This document shows, piece by piece, positions 1 through 9,360 of a stretch of DNA of 64,000 nt. The position numbers were made by a program, and so were the translations under genes. The notes below the pieces were generated by a model. The model was not told the origin of the DNA. It was given only the letters and a program-made list of their open reading frames with translations, and did not search any database. Origin of the DNA: Geodermatophilus sabuli (GTDB lineage: Bacteria > Actinomycetota > Actinomycetes > Mycobacteriales > Geodermatophilaceae); NCBI RefSeq assembly GCF_010686765.1, contig NZ_JAAGWF010000020.1, forward strand, positions 101,894-165,893, given 5' to 3'. Each line of letters begins with the position of its first letter. Position 1 is the stretch's first letter.

Positions 1-214
1 GCTTGACCGGCTCGGGGGTCAGGGTGATGACGGTGTCGCCCACCGCCACCACCGGCGAGGACTGCGGGCCGATCAGCGCGGCCACCAGCTCGCCGACGCC
101 CAGCGCCACCGCCGCGGCGAGCAGCCCGGCCAGCGCCGCCAGCGGCCGGCGGCCACCGTTCGGCGGTGTCCGGGGGCCGACGGCGGGCGCCGGAGCCCGC
201 TCCGTGGTGGTCAT
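1..214 (-). CDS. Molybdopterin-dependent oxidoreductase (sulfite-oxidase-like), N-terminal fragment
   Basis: The gene starts at an ATG at 214 and runs off the left edge, so only about 71 residues are visible. The product opens with a short basic Pro-rich tail (residues 1-24), then one membrane segment (about 25-45), then the stretch SSPVVAVGDTVI and a TPEPVK motif. That layout is typical of the membrane-anchored N-terminus of actinobacterial molybdopterin-dependent oxidoreductases of the sulfite-oxidase type. The catalytic domain lies outside the window, so the reaction cannot be judged. A signal-anchored protein of another family is the main alternative. Confidence 0.6.
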   Translation of the reverse strand, partial: MTTTERAPAPAVGPRTPPNGGRRPLAALAGLLAAAVALGVGELVAALIGPQSSPVVAVGDTVITLTPEPVK

Positions 215-276
215 GACAGGTCTTCGTGCTCAGCGGCCGTTCGGGTTCAGCCGCCGGGTGACGATTCGATGACGGC

Positions 277-912
277 TCAGCGCACCCCGGCTGCCCGGCG
301 CCACCCCATGGCCTTGTACCACTCGGTGGACGGCCGCCGGGCCAGCAGCACGACACCCGCGATCGCCAGGACCATCTGGAACAGCGAGAGGCCGGTGAGG
401 AAGCCGGTGCTCGGCTGCGCCAGTGCGGACAGACCGCCGACGACGCTCAGGCCGCCCAGCACGAACAGCACGATCCGGGCCCAGTTGCGGCCGTTCCAGG
501 CGAACCAGATGAACAGGGCCTCGAGCGCCACGAAGAGCAGCCCGATCACGGCGCTGGCGACCAGCACGGCCTGGACGGCGTCCTCCGACACCGACACCCC
601 GGACCGCGCGAGCTCGGCGTCGATGATCGCGTCGAAGCTGGCGAAGGTCACCACCGCCCCGATCAGCCCGAGGACCAGGTTGGCGATGAAGGCGCCGACG
701 CCGAAGCGCACGGTGTCCGGCCGCGGCGGGGCCTCCTGGGGAGCGTGTCCCGGAGCCGAGGGGGCGGGACCGTAGCCGTACTGCCCGGGTGGCGGCGGGG
801 CCTGCCAGTTCTGCTGCGGCGGCTGCCAGCCCTGCGGCGGAGGCGGTTGCCACCCCGGCGGCGGGGCCTGCCAGCCCTGCTGTGGGTCGTGCCCGCCCTG
901 CCCTGACGTCAT
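277..912 (-). CDS. Proline-rich multi-pass membrane protein, function unknown
   Basis: A 211-residue protein. The first 65 residues are a low-complexity Pro/Gln/Trp region with repeated GWQ/NWQ-APPP units, probably cytoplasmic and disordered. About four hydrophobic segments follow (roughly residues 75-95, 110-135, 140-160 and 175-195). The start at 912 was chosen over an upstream in-frame ATG at 1080 because a GGGAGCG ribosome binding site sits just before it and the upstream extension is low-quality sequence. Such Pro-rich-tail membrane proteins are common in Actinobacteria and have no assigned function. It lies between the oxidoreductase fragment and clpB on the same strand, with 62 bp to the former. 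Confidence 0.75.
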   Translation of the reverse strand: MTSGQGGHDPQQGWQAPPPGWQPPPPQGWQPPQQNWQAPPPPGQYGYGPAPSAPGHAPQEAPPRPDTVRFGVGAFIANLVLGLIGAVVTFASFDAIIDAELARSGVSVSEDAVQAVLVASAVIGLLFVALEALFIWFAWNGRNWARIVLFVLGGLSVVGGLSALAQPSTGFLTGLSLFQMVLAIAGVVLLARRPSTEWYKAMGWRRAAGVR

Positions 913-1149
913 GTCCGCTCCCTGTCCAGCCCGTTCCGTGTCGGCGCGATGGTCACCCAGCACGCGACCCCGGGCCAGCACCTCACCCGGATCGAAACCG
1001 GATCGTGCCGTGGGGCCGGCGGCCACCGGCCGGCCCCCGCAGCCCTGCCGGGAGCCTGGCGGCCCCCTGCAGGGCCCCACCGCGAGCGTGCGAGCGGTAG
1101 GAGCAGGGAGGCCCCGTCCCGGGTCCCGCCCTGAGCCTGCGAAGGGTGG

Positions 1150-1166
1150 GGAGGACGGGGTCCTCC
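1150..1166 (-). terminator. Hairpin just after clpB stop
   Basis: A 7-bp stem (GGAGGAC/GTCCTCC) with a GGG loop directly after the clpB stop codon. There is no U-tract, as is usual in such GC-rich genomes, so its role as a terminator is inferred. The rest of the 913-1167 gap shows nothing else convincing apart from a CCCTGCAGGG palindrome near 1064. Confidence 0.4.
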
Positions 1167-1167
1167 G

Positions 1168-3753
1168 TCAGCCGCGGGAGACGGTCAGCCCCTCCTCGGC
1201 CAGGTCGTCGGGGGCGTCCACCAGGACCGGGTCGCCGTCCCGGATGTCCCCGCTCAGCAGCCCCTTGGCCAGCTGGTCACCGATCGCGGACTGCACGAGC
1301 CGGCGCAGCGGCCGGGCCCCGTAGACCGGGTCGAACCCGTTGAGCGCCAGCCACTCCCGCGCCGCGTCGGTCACCTGCAGGGTCAGCCGGCGGGCGGCCA
1401 GGCGGCGGGCCAGCACGCCGACCTGGATGTCGACGATGCCGGCCAGCTCCTCGCTGCCCAGGGCGCGGAAGACGACGACGTCGTCGAGCCGGTTGAGGAA
1501 CTCCGGCTTGAAGTGCGTCCGGACGACGTCCATCACCGCCTGCCGGCGGCGCTCCTCGGGCACCGACTGGTCGGCGATGATCTGCGAGCCGAGGTTGGAG
1601 GTCAGGATCAGGATGGTGTTCCGGAAGTCGACCGTCCGCCCCTGCCCGTCGGTGAGCCGGCCGTCGTCGAGCACCTGCAGGAGGACGTCGAAGACGTCCG
1701 GGTGCGCCTTCTCCACCTCGTCGAGCAGCACGACGGTGTACGGGCGCCGCCGTACCGCCTCGGTGAGCTGGCCGCCGGCCTCGTAGCCGACGTAACCGGG
1801 CGGGGCGCCGACCAGGCGGGCCACCGAGTGCTTCTCCGAGTACTCGCTCATGTCGACGCGGACCATCGCCCGCTCGTCGTCGAAGAGGAACTCCGCCAGC
1901 GCCTTGGCCAGCTCGGTCTTGCCGACGCCTGTCGGGCCGAGGAACAGGAACGACCCGGTCGGCCGGTCGGGGTCGGCCACCCCCGACCGGGCCCGCCGGA
2001 CGGCGTCGGCCACCGCCCGGACGGCGTCGGGCTGCCCGACGACCCGGTTGGCGAGCTCCTCCTCCATCCGCAGCAGCTTCTGGGTCTCGCCCTCGAGCAG
2101 CCGGCCGGCGGGGATGCCGGTCCAGGCCTGGACGACCTCGGCGATGTCGTCGGGGCCGACCTCCTCCTTGAGCATGGAGTCCCCACCGGCGACCGACGCC
2201 TCGGCCTCGGCCAGCGCCTTCTCCAGCTGGGGGAGCCGGCCGTATCGGAGTTCGGCCACCGTGGCGAGCTCGCCGTCCCGCTCGGCCCGCTCGGCGTCGC
2301 TCCGCGCCCGCTCCAGTTCCTCCTTGATCTGCTGGATGCGGACGATCGCGCCCTTGTCCTGCTGCCAGCGGGCGGTCAGCTCGTCGAGCTGCTGCCGCTT
2401 GTCGGCCAGGTCCGCGCGCAGGGCGTCGAGCCGCTGCGCGGAGGCGGGGTCGCCCTCCTTAGCCAGCGCCATCTCCTCGATCTCCAGCCGGCGGACGGCC
2501 CGCTCCACCTCGTCGACCTCGACCGGCCGGCTGTCGATCTCCATCCGCAGCCGGCTGGCCGCCTCGTCGACGAGGTCGATGGCCTTGTCCGGCAGGAAGC
2601 GGGCGGTGACGTACCGGTCGGACAGGGTGGCCGCGGCGACGATCGCCGCGTCGGTGATGCGGACGCCGTGGTGCACCTCGTAGCGCTCCTTGAGCCCGCG
2701 CAGGATGCCGATCGTGTCCTCGACCGAGGGCTCGCCGACGTAGACCTGCTGGAATCGGCGCTCCAGGGCCGGGTCCTTCTCGATGTGCTCGCGGTACTCG
2801 TCGAGGGTGGTCGCGCCGACCATCCGCAGCTCGCCGCGGGCCAGCATGGGCTTGATCATGTTGCCGGCGTCCATCGCCGAGTCCCCGGAGGCCCCGGCGC
2901 CGACGATGGTGTGCAGCTCGTCGATGAAGGTGATGACCTCACCCTCGGCCTCGGTGATCTCCTGCAGGACGGCCTTGAGCCGCTCCTCGAACTCGCCGCG
3001 GTACTTGGCGCCGGCGACCATCGAGGCGAGGTCGAGCGCCATCAGCCGCTTGCCCTTGAGGCTCTCGGGGACGTCACCGGCGATGATCCGCTGGGCCAGT
3101 CCCTCGACGATCGCGGTCTTGCCGACGCCGGGCTCGCCGATCAGCACCGGGTTGTTCTTGGTGCGCCGGGAGAGCACCTGGACGACGCGACGGATCTCGG
3201 TGTCCCGCCCGACGACCGGGTCGATCTTGCCCTCGCGGGCCCGCTCGGTGAGGTCGACGGCGTACTTCTGCAGCGCCTGGAAGGTGCTCTCCGGGTCGGC
3301 GTTGGTGACCTTGCGGTTGCCGCGCACGGTGCGGAAGGCGGCCAGCAGGGCGTCGCGGGTGGCGCCGGAGCTGGTGAGCACCGCGCCGGCCTCGCCGTCG
3401 GCGCCGGCGAGACCCACGAGCAGGTGCTCGGTGGAGATGAACTCGTCGCCCAGCGCGCTGGCCTGCTCGCCCGCCGCGTTGAGCACCCGCAGCAGCTCGC
3501 GCGAGGGCGCGGGTGCCGGGACGGTGGCTCCGCTGACGCTGGGCAGCCGCCGCAACGCCGCCTCGGTCTTGGCGCGGATGTCGGCGGTGTCGGCCCCCAC
3601 GGCCTTGAGCAGGGGACCGGCGATGCCGTCGGTCTGCTCGAGCAGGGCGGCGAGCAGGTGCAGGGGCTCCAGGGACGCCTGGCCCCGGTCGACCGCGAGC
3701 CGCTGGCCCGCGGCGATCGCTTCCTGCGAACGGGTGGTGAGCTTGCTCTGCAT
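1168..3753 (-). CDS. clpB: ATP-dependent disaggregase ClpB
   Basis: An 861-residue Hsp100 AAA+ ATPase that, with DnaK/DnaJ/GrpE, pulls proteins out of aggregates in the cytoplasm. Visible in order: Clp N-domain repeats (residues about 1-145), first AAA+ module with Walker A GEPGVGKT and the DELHT Walker B region, a coiled-coil middle domain (about 410-520, rich in E/R/Q heptads), second AAA+ module with GPTGVGKT, and the C-terminal D2-small domain. Length matches the family. The start MQSKLTT at 3753 is the conserved N-terminus; longer in-frame starts add unrelated sequence and would overlap the promoter. Control is by the HAIR/SigR-type promoter at 3817-3854. Confidence 0.97.
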   Translation of the reverse strand: MQSKLTTRSQEAIAAGQRLAVDRGQASLEPLHLLAALLEQTDGIAGPLLKAVGADTADIRAKTEAALRRLPSVSGATVPAPAPSRELLRVLNAAGEQASALGDEFISTEHLLVGLAGADGEAGAVLTSSGATRDALLAAFRTVRGNRKVTNADPESTFQALQKYAVDLTERAREGKIDPVVGRDTEIRRVVQVLSRRTKNNPVLIGEPGVGKTAIVEGLAQRIIAGDVPESLKGKRLMALDLASMVAGAKYRGEFEERLKAVLQEITEAEGEVITFIDELHTIVGAGASGDSAMDAGNMIKPMLARGELRMVGATTLDEYREHIEKDPALERRFQQVYVGEPSVEDTIGILRGLKERYEVHHGVRITDAAIVAAATLSDRYVTARFLPDKAIDLVDEAASRLRMEIDSRPVEVDEVERAVRRLEIEEMALAKEGDPASAQRLDALRADLADKRQQLDELTARWQQDKGAIVRIQQIKEELERARSDAERAERDGELATVAELRYGRLPQLEKALAEAEASVAGGDSMLKEEVGPDDIAEVVQAWTGIPAGRLLEGETQKLLRMEEELANRVVGQPDAVRAVADAVRRARSGVADPDRPTGSFLFLGPTGVGKTELAKALAEFLFDDERAMVRVDMSEYSEKHSVARLVGAPPGYVGYEAGGQLTEAVRRRPYTVVLLDEVEKAHPDVFDVLLQVLDDGRLTDGQGRTVDFRNTILILTSNLGSQIIADQSVPEERRRQAVMDVVRTHFKPEFLNRLDDVVVFRALGSEELAGIVDIQVGVLARRLAARRLTLQVTDAAREWLALNGFDPVYGARPLRRLVQSAIGDQLAKGLLSGDIRDGDPVLVDAPDDLAEEGLTVSRG

Positions 3754-3816
3754 GGTCGGTCGTGACGCCTCTCCGGGAAGTGGGCCGGGGACCCGGCCGG
3801 GGTTGTCGCCAGATCC

Positions 3817-3854
3817 AACGGGTCCGAGGTTGAGTCTGTTCCACTCAACCTCGG
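3817..3854 (-). promoter_or_regulatory. clpB promoter: SigR/SigH-type -35/-10 overlapped by a perfect HAIR operator
   Basis: The inverted repeat CCGAGGTTGAGT-N7-ACTCAACCTCGG (3824-3835 and 3843-3854) has 12-bp perfect arms and contains the core of the HspR-binding HAIR element (CTTGAGT-N7-ACTCAAG). On the minus strand GGAAC (3842-3838) and GTT (3819-3817) are 18 bp apart, the published spacing for SigR/SigH-class promoters. The -35 lies inside the HAIR, so bound HspR should block the sigma factor. Predicted mRNA leader is about 55-60 nt. Confidence 0.85.
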
Positions 3855-3952
3855 GCGGCACGCTGTGTTCGTGACGCCCGGCGCGTCCCCCGTCCGTGTC
3901 ACCGGCGCACCACCGGGGCTCTCGGGGTGGCCCGCCGTCCTAGACTCCGAGG

Positions 3953-4396
3953 ATGACCCGACTGCCGGCTCCGAGTGCAGTCCTCGAGGACCAGCTGTGC
4001 TTCGCGCTCTACGCCGCCTCGCGGGCGATGACGGCGCGCTACCGGCCCATGCTCGACGCCATCGGGCTCACGTACCCGCAGTACCTCGTGATGATGCTGC
4101 TGTGGGAGAAGGACGACCAGACCGTCGGACAGCTCGGCGCGCGGCTCTCGCTCGACAGCGGCACGCTCTCCCCTCTCCTCAAGCGGCTCACCGCCGCGGG
4201 CCTGGTGACCCGCCAGCGCCGGCTCGAGGACGAACGCTCCGTGGCCATCTCGCTCACCGACGCCGGCCGGGCCCTGCGCGACCACGCGGAGGCGATCTCC
4301 GGCGAGATGATCTGCGCGATCGACCTCGATCGCGAGGAGTTCGCCGACCTCCGGTCCAAGCTGAACCTGGTCACCGATCGGATCAGCCAGGCCTGA
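3953..4396 (+). CDS. ohrR: MarR-family, OhrR-like peroxide-sensing repressor
   Basis: A 147-residue winged-helix regulator. The N-terminal motif EDQLCFALYAASR carries Cys16, the position used by OhrR repressors to sense organic hydroperoxides. The GLTYPQYLVMMLLW stretch and the DSGTLSPLLKRL recognition helix are also typical of OhrR. It is divergent from clpB and 76 bp upstream of an osmC gene on the same strand, which is the classical ohrR-ohr/osmC arrangement: oxidation of Cys16 would release the repressor and induce the peroxidase. The ATG start gives the expected family length. The exact operator was not identified. Confidence 0.85.
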   Translation: MTRLPAPSAVLEDQLCFALYAASRAMTARYRPMLDAIGLTYPQYLVMMLLWEKDDQTVGQLGARLSLDSGTLSPLLKRLTAAGLVTRQRRLEDERSVAISLTDAGRALRDHAEAISGEMICAIDLDREEFADLRSKLNLVTDRISQA

Positions 4397-4472
4397 CCTC
4401 CGCCCCGAGAGGTTGCGGACGACCGACCGGGGTAGCCGGACGGGGACCAACCCATCGCCGGAAGGAGCTCGC

Positions 4473-4907
4473 ATGCCCACCCGCACCGCCCGCACCGCCT
4501 GGAACGGCACCCTGCAGGAGGGGTCCGGCCAGGTCGAACTCAGCAGCTCCAAGGTCGGCACCTACGAGGTCTCGTTCCCCAAGCGCGCGGCCGACGAGGC
4601 CGACGGGACGACCAGCCCCGAGGAGCTGATCGCCGCTGCGCACTCCGCCTGCTACGCGATGGCCCTGTCCGCCGAGATCGGCAAGGCCGGGGGCACCCCT
4701 CAGGCGCTCGAGGTGTCCGCCGACGTGACCCTGGGCCAGAAGGACGGCGCCCCGACGATCACCGGGATCACCCTCACCGTCCGCGGTGAGGTCGAGGGCC
4801 TCGACGCCGCCGGCTTCGACGAGGCCGCGCAGGCAGCCAAGGTCGGCTGCCCGGTCAGCAAGGCCCTCGCCGGCGTGGACATCACCCTGGACGCCTCGCT
4901 CGACTGA
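4473..4907 (+). CDS. osmC: OsmC-family peroxiredoxin
   Basis: A 144-residue thiol peroxidase that reduces organic hydroperoxides. Cys60 (AAAHSACYAMALS) and Cys126 (KVGCPVSKAL) are the two redox-active cysteines of the OsmC/Ohr fold. The N-terminus (ARTAWNGTLQEGSG) and the TSPEELIAAAHS segment resemble the OsmC rather than the Ohr branch. The start at 4473 is set by GGAAGGAG eight bases upstream. It forms a likely operon with the preceding ohrR-like gene and ends at the strong hairpin at 4936-4970. Confidence 0.9.
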   Translation: MPTRTARTAWNGTLQEGSGQVELSSSKVGTYEVSFPKRAADEADGTTSPEELIAAAHSACYAMALSAEIGKAGGTPQALEVSADVTLGQKDGAPTITGITLTVRGEVEGLDAAGFDEAAQAAKVGCPVSKALAGVDITLDASLD

Positions 4908-4935
4908 GAGAGGACCACCCCCTGCCGCAGGGGGC

Positions 4936-4970
4936 CGACGGCCCGCCCCTGGGTCAGGGGCGGGCCGTCG
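4936..4970. terminator. Bidirectional terminator hairpin
   Basis: A perfect 16-bp GC-rich stem (CGACGGCCCGCCCCTG and its complement) with a GGT loop, placed between the convergent osmC and MDR transporter genes. It can serve both strands. Confidence 0.85.
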
Positions 4971-4982
4971 TCGTCGGTGGGG

Positions 4983-6584
4983 TCAGCGGCTGCGGGCCAT
5001 CCGCTCGTCACCGCTCTCGGTGCGCAGGGCGATCTCCCGGATGAACACGATTGCAGCCACCGCGACCACGCCGAGGACGGCGGAGATCAGGAAGATCCGC
5101 CCGGTCGCGTCGCCGTAGGAGACCTGGATCAGGTTGCGGATCGGCGCCGGCGCGTCGGCGAGGTCGGCCAGCCCCAGGTCCCCGGACCCGGCCGCCTGAG
5201 CCGCACCCGGCGTCCCGGCCAGGCCCTGGGCGATGAGGTCACCCACCCGGCTGCTGAGCACCGCGCCGAGCACCGAGACGCCGATCGTGCCACCCAGCGA
5301 GCGGAAGAACGCGACGGCGGAGCTCGCGGCCCCGAGGTCGCGGGCCGCCACGGTGTTCTGCACCGCCAGGACCAGGTTCTGCATGGTCATGCCGATGCCG
5401 ACGCCGAGCACGAAGAGGAAGACGCCGAGCAGCACGAGGTTCGTCTCGTGGTCGATCGTGGACAGCAGCCCGAAACCGGCGACGACCAGCAGCGAGCCCG
5501 CGACCAGGAACCGCTTCCACCGTCCGGACCGGGTGATCAGGATGCCCGAGACGGTCGAGGAGAGCAGCAGGCCGGCCACCATCGGGATGGTCAGCAGCCC
5601 CGCCGCCGTCGGCGAGTAGCCGCGCGAGATCTGCAGGTACTGGCCGAGGAAGACCGACGAGCCGAACATCGCCACGCCGATCGCCATGCTGGCGAGGATG
5701 GCCAGCGTCGTCGTCCGGTCGCGGAACAGCCGCAGCGGGACGATCGGCTCGGAAGCCCGCGTCTCGGTGACGAGGAAGGCCACGACGGCCAGCAGGCCGC
5801 CACCGACCATCAGGGCCGTCTCCAGCGACCACCAGGGGAAGGTGCCGCCGGCGAGGGTGACCCAGATGAGCAGCGCCGAGACGCCGGCGGTGAGGAACGT
5901 GGCGCCGAGGTAGTCGATGTGCACCTCGCGCTTGGTCACCGGCAGGTGCAGCGTGCGCTGCAGCAGGACCAGCGCGACGACGGCGAAGGGCACGCCCACG
6001 TAGAACACCGACCGCCAGCCCAGCCAGCTGGTGTCGACCAGGACGCCGCCGATGAGCGGGCCACCGACCGTGGCCACGGCCATGACCGCGCCGATCAGGC
6101 CGGAGTACCGGCCGCGCTCGCGGGGGCTGATCATCGCGGCCATCGCGATCTGCACGAGCGCCTGGATGCCGCCCAGTCCCAGGCCCTGGAGCACCCGCCA
6201 GGCGATCAGCGTCTCCACCGACTGCGCCAGGCCGGCCAACATCGATCCGACGATGAAGACGACGATCGAGATCTGGATCAGCAGCTTCTTGCTGAACAGG
6301 TCGGCGAGCTTGCCCCAGATCGGCGTCGAGGCGGTCGAGGCCAGCAGCGTCGCCGTGACGACCCAGGTGTACTGGCTCTGGCTGCCGCGCAGCTCGGTGA
6401 TGATCGTCGGCAGCGCGTTCGAGACGACGGTCGAGGACAGGAACGCCACGAACATCGCCAGCAACATCCCGGACAGCGCCGAGAGGATCTGCCGGTGGGT
6501 CATCCGGCCCTGCTGCTCGGCGGGCGCGACGTCCGGCGCGGGAGCCGGTGCGGCCGCGGCGCGGGCGTCGATGGTGCTGGTCAT
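4983..6584 (-). CDS. MFS multidrug exporter, DHA2 (EmrB/QacA) family
   Basis: A 533-residue membrane transporter with a length and hydrophobic pattern fitting 14 transmembrane helices of the drug:H+ antiporter-2 family. Typical features are TWVVTATLLASTASTPIWGKLAD (TM2/loop motif A region), WRVLQGLGLGG (motif B region) and GGPLIGGVLVD (motif C region). The ATG at 6584 follows CAGGAG at good spacing; an in-frame ATG at 6635 would overlap the upstream regulator. It is the second gene of a likely marR-MFS operon, 47 bp after the regulator, suggesting substrate-induced export of a toxic compound. Substrate cannot be predicted. Confidence 0.92.
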   Translation of the reverse strand: MTSTIDARAAAAPAPAPDVAPAEQQGRMTHRQILSALSGMLLAMFVAFLSSTVVSNALPTIITELRGSQSQYTWVVTATLLASTASTPIWGKLADLFSKKLLIQISIVVFIVGSMLAGLAQSVETLIAWRVLQGLGLGGIQALVQIAMAAMISPRERGRYSGLIGAVMAVATVGGPLIGGVLVDTSWLGWRSVFYVGVPFAVVALVLLQRTLHLPVTKREVHIDYLGATFLTAGVSALLIWVTLAGGTFPWWSLETALMVGGGLLAVVAFLVTETRASEPIVPLRLFRDRTTTLAILASMAIGVAMFGSSVFLGQYLQISRGYSPTAAGLLTIPMVAGLLLSSTVSGILITRSGRWKRFLVAGSLLVVAGFGLLSTIDHETNLVLLGVFLFVLGVGIGMTMQNLVLAVQNTVAARDLGAASSAVAFFRSLGGTIGVSVLGAVLSSRVGDLIAQGLAGTPGAAQAAGSGDLGLADLADAPAPIRNLIQVSYGDATGRIFLISAVLGVVAVAAIVFIREIALRTESGDERMARSR

Positions 6585-6631
6585 GGTGCTCCTGAGCGGT
6601 TGAGAGGGTTCAGCGGTGCGCGGACGCGCGG

Positions 6632-7108
6632 TCACGACGCGACGCGGGAGAGGGCGGGGGCGGGCGCGGCGCGGTCCAGGTCCCCGGCGAGCCGGTCGAG
6701 CAGCTCACCGAGCAGCCGGGCGTCGTCCTCGCTCCAGTCGGCCAGGGCCGCGGTGGCCCAGTCCGAGCGGAGCGCCCGGGCGTCGGCGAGGGCGGCGGCG
6801 CCCGCGCCGGTGAGGTGCAGCAGGCTGGCCCGCCCGTCGCGGGGGTCGGGACGGCGCTCGATGTGGCCGGAGCGCTCGAGGACGGCCAGCTGACGGCTGG
6901 CCACCGACACGTCCACGCCGGCGCGGGCAGCCAGCGCGCTGCACCGCTGCTCGCCGTCCGTCTCGAGGGGGACCAGCAGCGACCAGCCGTACGAGGGCAG
7001 GTCGCCGTTGACGGCGTCGGCAGCCCGGACGCTCAGGAGCCGGCCGGTGCGCAGGATGCGCGCCACGCCGGCGGTGAGCCGTTCGCAGGTCTCGCGGGTG
7101 ATCGGCAC
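6632..7108 (-). CDS. MarR-family regulator of the adjacent MFS exporter
   Basis: A 158-residue winged-helix regulator with the recognition segment DVSVASRQLAVLERSGHIERRPDPRDGRA, the usual MarR DNA-binding helix and wing. GTG at 7108 is taken as the start because it gives the normal N-terminus; an upstream ATG at 7153 would lie inside the probable operator. It precedes the MDR exporter by 47 bp and the inverted repeat at 7136-7171 lies just upstream, so autoregulation together with the exporter is likely. The ligand is unknown. Confidence 0.88.
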   Translation of the reverse strand: MPITRETCERLTAGVARILRTGRLLSVRAADAVNGDLPSYGWSLLVPLETDGEQRCSALAARAGVDVSVASRQLAVLERSGHIERRPDPRDGRASLLHLTGAGAAALADARALRSDWATAALADWSEDDARLLGELLDRLAGDLDRAAPAPALSRVAS

Positions 7109-7135
7109 GGGTCTTCCTCGCCACAGGGGTACTTG

Positions 7136-7171
7136 CAGACCGCAACCATACATCCGTTTGGTTGTGGTCTA
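7136..7171. promoter_or_regulatory. Probable MarR operator
   Basis: Imperfect inverted repeat CAGACCGCAACCA - 10 bp - TGGTTGTGGTCTA (11 of 13 positions complementary), 28 bp upstream of the marR start. A second small repeat, ACAAC/GTTGT, abuts it at 7171-7180. Confidence 0.6.
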
Positions 7172-7201
7172 CAACTGTTGTGACGGAGGAGACTCCTGTG
7201 G

Positions 7202-7687
7202 TCAGCGGCGCGCGGCGTCCTGGGGGTCCTGGCGCTCGGCGCCCTCCCGGGCCTCGCCCATCCGGTTGAGCCGGCCCAGCAGCTCACCGAGGACGACGAC
7301 GTCCTGAGCCGGCCAGTCGGCCAGGTCGGCCTCCCAGCGGGCGCGACGGGCCTCGCGGATCCCGGCCAGGCGGGCGGAGCCCTCCGCGGAGGTGCGCAGC
7401 ACCTGCGCGCGCCCGTCGGCGGGGTCGGGCTCACGGGTGACCAGGCCGAGGTCGACCAGCGTGGCGACCTGCCGGCTCACCGTGCTCTTGTCCAGCCCGA
7501 GTCGACCCACCAGGTCGCTCGCCCGCAGCGGGCCGGCGTCCTGGAGGAGGGCGAGCAGCCCGTAGGCGGCGCCGTCGAGGTCCGGGTGCAGCTCCCGCGA
7601 CAGGCGCGCCGAGATCGCCCGCGACCGGCGCAGCAGCAGCCCGATCTCCCGCTCGACGCGGACGAAGGCCTCGTGCTCGGCGGTCAC
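7202..7687 (-). CDS. MarR-family regulator, last gene of the dnaK operon
   Basis: A 161-residue MarR protein with recognition segment DKSTVSRQVATLVDLGLV and wing EPDPADGRAQVLRTS. Its ATG (7687-7685) overlaps the hspR stop (7686-7684) as ATGA, so it is translationally coupled to hspR and presumably co-transcribed from the dnaK promoter. It is related in sequence to the MarR regulator just downstream (6632-7108) but distinct. The context suggests heat or thiol stress also raises this regulator; its targets are unknown. The nearby operator at 7136-7171 is one candidate. Confidence 0.88.
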   Translation of the reverse strand: MTAEHEAFVRVEREIGLLLRRSRAISARLSRELHPDLDGAAYGLLALLQDAGPLRASDLVGRLGLDKSTVSRQVATLVDLGLVTREPDPADGRAQVLRTSAEGSARLAGIREARRARWEADLADWPAQDVVVLGELLGRLNRMGEAREGAERQDPQDAARR

Positions 7688-8139
7688 CGGTCGTCCCGCG
7701 GCCGCCAGACGACCAGCGCGGACGTCGACGGGCGCAGCGGCACCAGGTCGCGGCCGAAACCGGCGCGGACGGCGGACTCGGCGGCCATGGTCCGGGTCTC
7801 GGCGAGCTCCAGCGCGGCGAGCAGCTCGTGCACCCGCTGCTGCAGCGCCTCGACCTGCGACTCGAGGTCGATGATCCGCTTGATGCCGGCGAGGTTGACG
7901 CCGTCCTCCTGGGACAGCCGCTGCACCTCGCGCAGCAGCTCGACGTCCCGCGGGCTGTACCGGCGGCCGCCGCCCGCCGTCCGGCCCGGGCTGACCAGCC
8001 CGAGCCGGTCGTACTGGCGCAGCGTCTGGGCGTGCATGCCGGCCAGTTCCGCGGCGACCGAGATGACGAAGACCGGCGCGTCCTCGGCGACCGACCGCCC
8101 GACCTCGCGGCGCGGGCGGTCGGGGTCGGCGGCGGTCAC
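7684..8139 (-). CDS. hspR: Heat-shock repressor HspR (MerR family)
   Basis: A 151-residue MerR-type repressor. The motif [26 protein letters not shown] is the HspR helix-turn-helix, followed by [31 protein letters not shown] and a coiled-coil dimerisation helix. HspR, with DnaK as co-repressor, binds HAIR repeats; one lies before clpB and a degenerate one before dnaK. GTG at 8139 overlaps the dnaJ stop (GTGA), giving translational coupling; longer in-frame starts only cover dnaJ on another frame. Fourth gene of the dnaK operon. Confidence 0.95.
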   Translation of the reverse strand: MTAADPDRPRREVGRSVAEDAPVFVISVAAELAGMHAQTLRQYDRLGLVSPGRTAGGGRRYSPRDVELLREVQRLSQEDGVNLAGIKRIIDLESQVEALQQRVHELLAALELAETRTMAAESAVRAGFGRDLVPLRPSTSALVVWRPRDDR

Positions 8140-9341
8140 CGCGCGTTCCCCTGGACGGCGGCGGTGATCGCCGGCCGCGGGTCGCCCAGCTCGGCCTCGA
8201 GCACCTTGACCGCCTCCTCGGCGGCCGCGGACAGCCGCTTGGGCACGGCCACCTCCACCGTCACCAGCAGGTCGCCGGAGCGACCCTTGCCGGGCACGCC
8301 CCGGCCGCGGACCCGCAACGTCTGGCCGCTCGCCGTCCCCGGCGGCACCTTGAGGCTGACGTTGCCGTCCAGCGTCGGCACGGTCAGCGTCGCCCCGAGG
8401 GTGGCCTCGGCGAAGGTGATCGGCACGGTGAGGGTCAGGTCGCTGCCCCGGCGGCCGAACAGGTCGTGCCCGGAGACGTGCACGACGACGAACAGGTCGC
8501 CGGCCGGTCCTCCGCGGCGGCCCGGCGCACCCTTGCCGGCCAGCCGGATCCGCTGCCCGTCCTTGACGCCGGCCGGGATCCGCACCGTGATGGTGCGGGT
8601 CTGCGTGGTGACGCCGTTGCCGGCGCAGGTCGGGCACGGGTCGTCGACCACCTGGCCGGTGCCCCGGCAGTTGCGGCACGGCTCGGAGAAGGCGAACGCG
8701 CCCTGGCTGCGGCTGGTGACGCCGGCCCCCTGGCACACCGGGCAGGTGTGCGGGCTGGTCCCGGGCTTGGCTCCGCTGCCGGCACAGGTCGGGCAGGTGC
8801 CGGGGCTCTGCATCCGCAGCGGCACGGTCACCCCGAGGACGGCCTCGTCGAAGGAGAGGGTCGCTTCGGTCTCGACGTCCTGACCGCGTGCCGGGCCGGA
8901 CGCCGCCTGGCTGCGCGCCCGCGCGGAGCCGGCACCGCCGCTCCCGAACAGGCCGCCGAACAGGTCGCCCAGCCCGCCGGCCCCGGCCCGGCCCGCGCCG
9001 CCGCCGCCCGCGGCCCCGAACAGGTCGCCGAGGTCGAAGGGCTGCCCGCCGCCTCCGCCGGGGAAGCCCCCGGGGAACCCGGCCCGGGCACCGGCGCCGC
9101 CGGCGCCGAAGAGCCGGCGGGCCTCGTCGTACTCGGCCCGCCGCTTGGTGTCCGAGAGCACGTCGTAGGCCTCGGAGACCTCCTTGAACTTGGCCTCGGC
9201 GTCGGCGTTGCCCGGGTTCTTGTCCGGGTGCAGGTCCCGGGCCAGCTGCCGGTAGGCCTTCTTGATCGCCGCGGCGTCGGCGTCCTGGGCGACGCCCAGA
9301 GCGGCGTAGTAGTCCTTCTCGATGAAGTCCCGGGTGCTCAT
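8136..9341 (-). CDS. dnaJ: Chaperone DnaJ (Hsp40)
   Basis: A 401-residue co-chaperone that stimulates the DnaK ATPase. Visible in order: J-domain (residues about 8-75) with the HPD motif, a long Gly/Ala-rich linker (about 80-150), the zinc domain with four CxxCxGxG repeats ([32 protein letters not shown]), then the C-terminal substrate-binding domains. The start [12 protein letters not shown] at 9341 is conserved in actinobacterial DnaJ1. It sits 19 bp after grpE and overlaps hspR by 4 bp, in the dnaK-grpE-dnaJ-hspR order. Confidence 0.97.
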   Translation of the reverse strand: MSTRDFIEKDYYAALGVAQDADAAAIKKAYRQLARDLHPDKNPGNADAEAKFKEVSEAYDVLSDTKRRAEYDEARRLFGAGGAGARAGFPGGFPGGGGGQPFDLGDLFGAAGGGGAGRAGAGGLGDLFGGLFGSGGAGSARARSQAASGPARGQDVETEATLSFDEAVLGVTVPLRMQSPGTCPTCAGSGAKPGTSPHTCPVCQGAGVTSRSQGAFAFSEPCRNCRGTGQVVDDPCPTCAGNGVTTQTRTITVRIPAGVKDGQRIRLAGKGAPGRRGGPAGDLFVVVHVSGHDLFGRRGSDLTLTVPITFAEATLGATLTVPTLDGNVSLKVPPGTASGQTLRVRGRGVPGKGRSGDLLVTVEVAVPKRLSAAAEEAVKVLEAELGDPRPAITAAVQGNAR

Positions 9342-9360
9342 CGGGCGCCCCCTCCCTGGT

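Noticed and set aside
1064..1078. CCCTGCAGGG palindrome as an operator
   Set aside because: Short, GC-rich and far from any start; likely chance.
1513..3765. A 750-codon plus-strand frame opposite clpB
   Set aside because: Antisense shadow of a gene with full ClpB motifs; no family resemblance or ribosome site.
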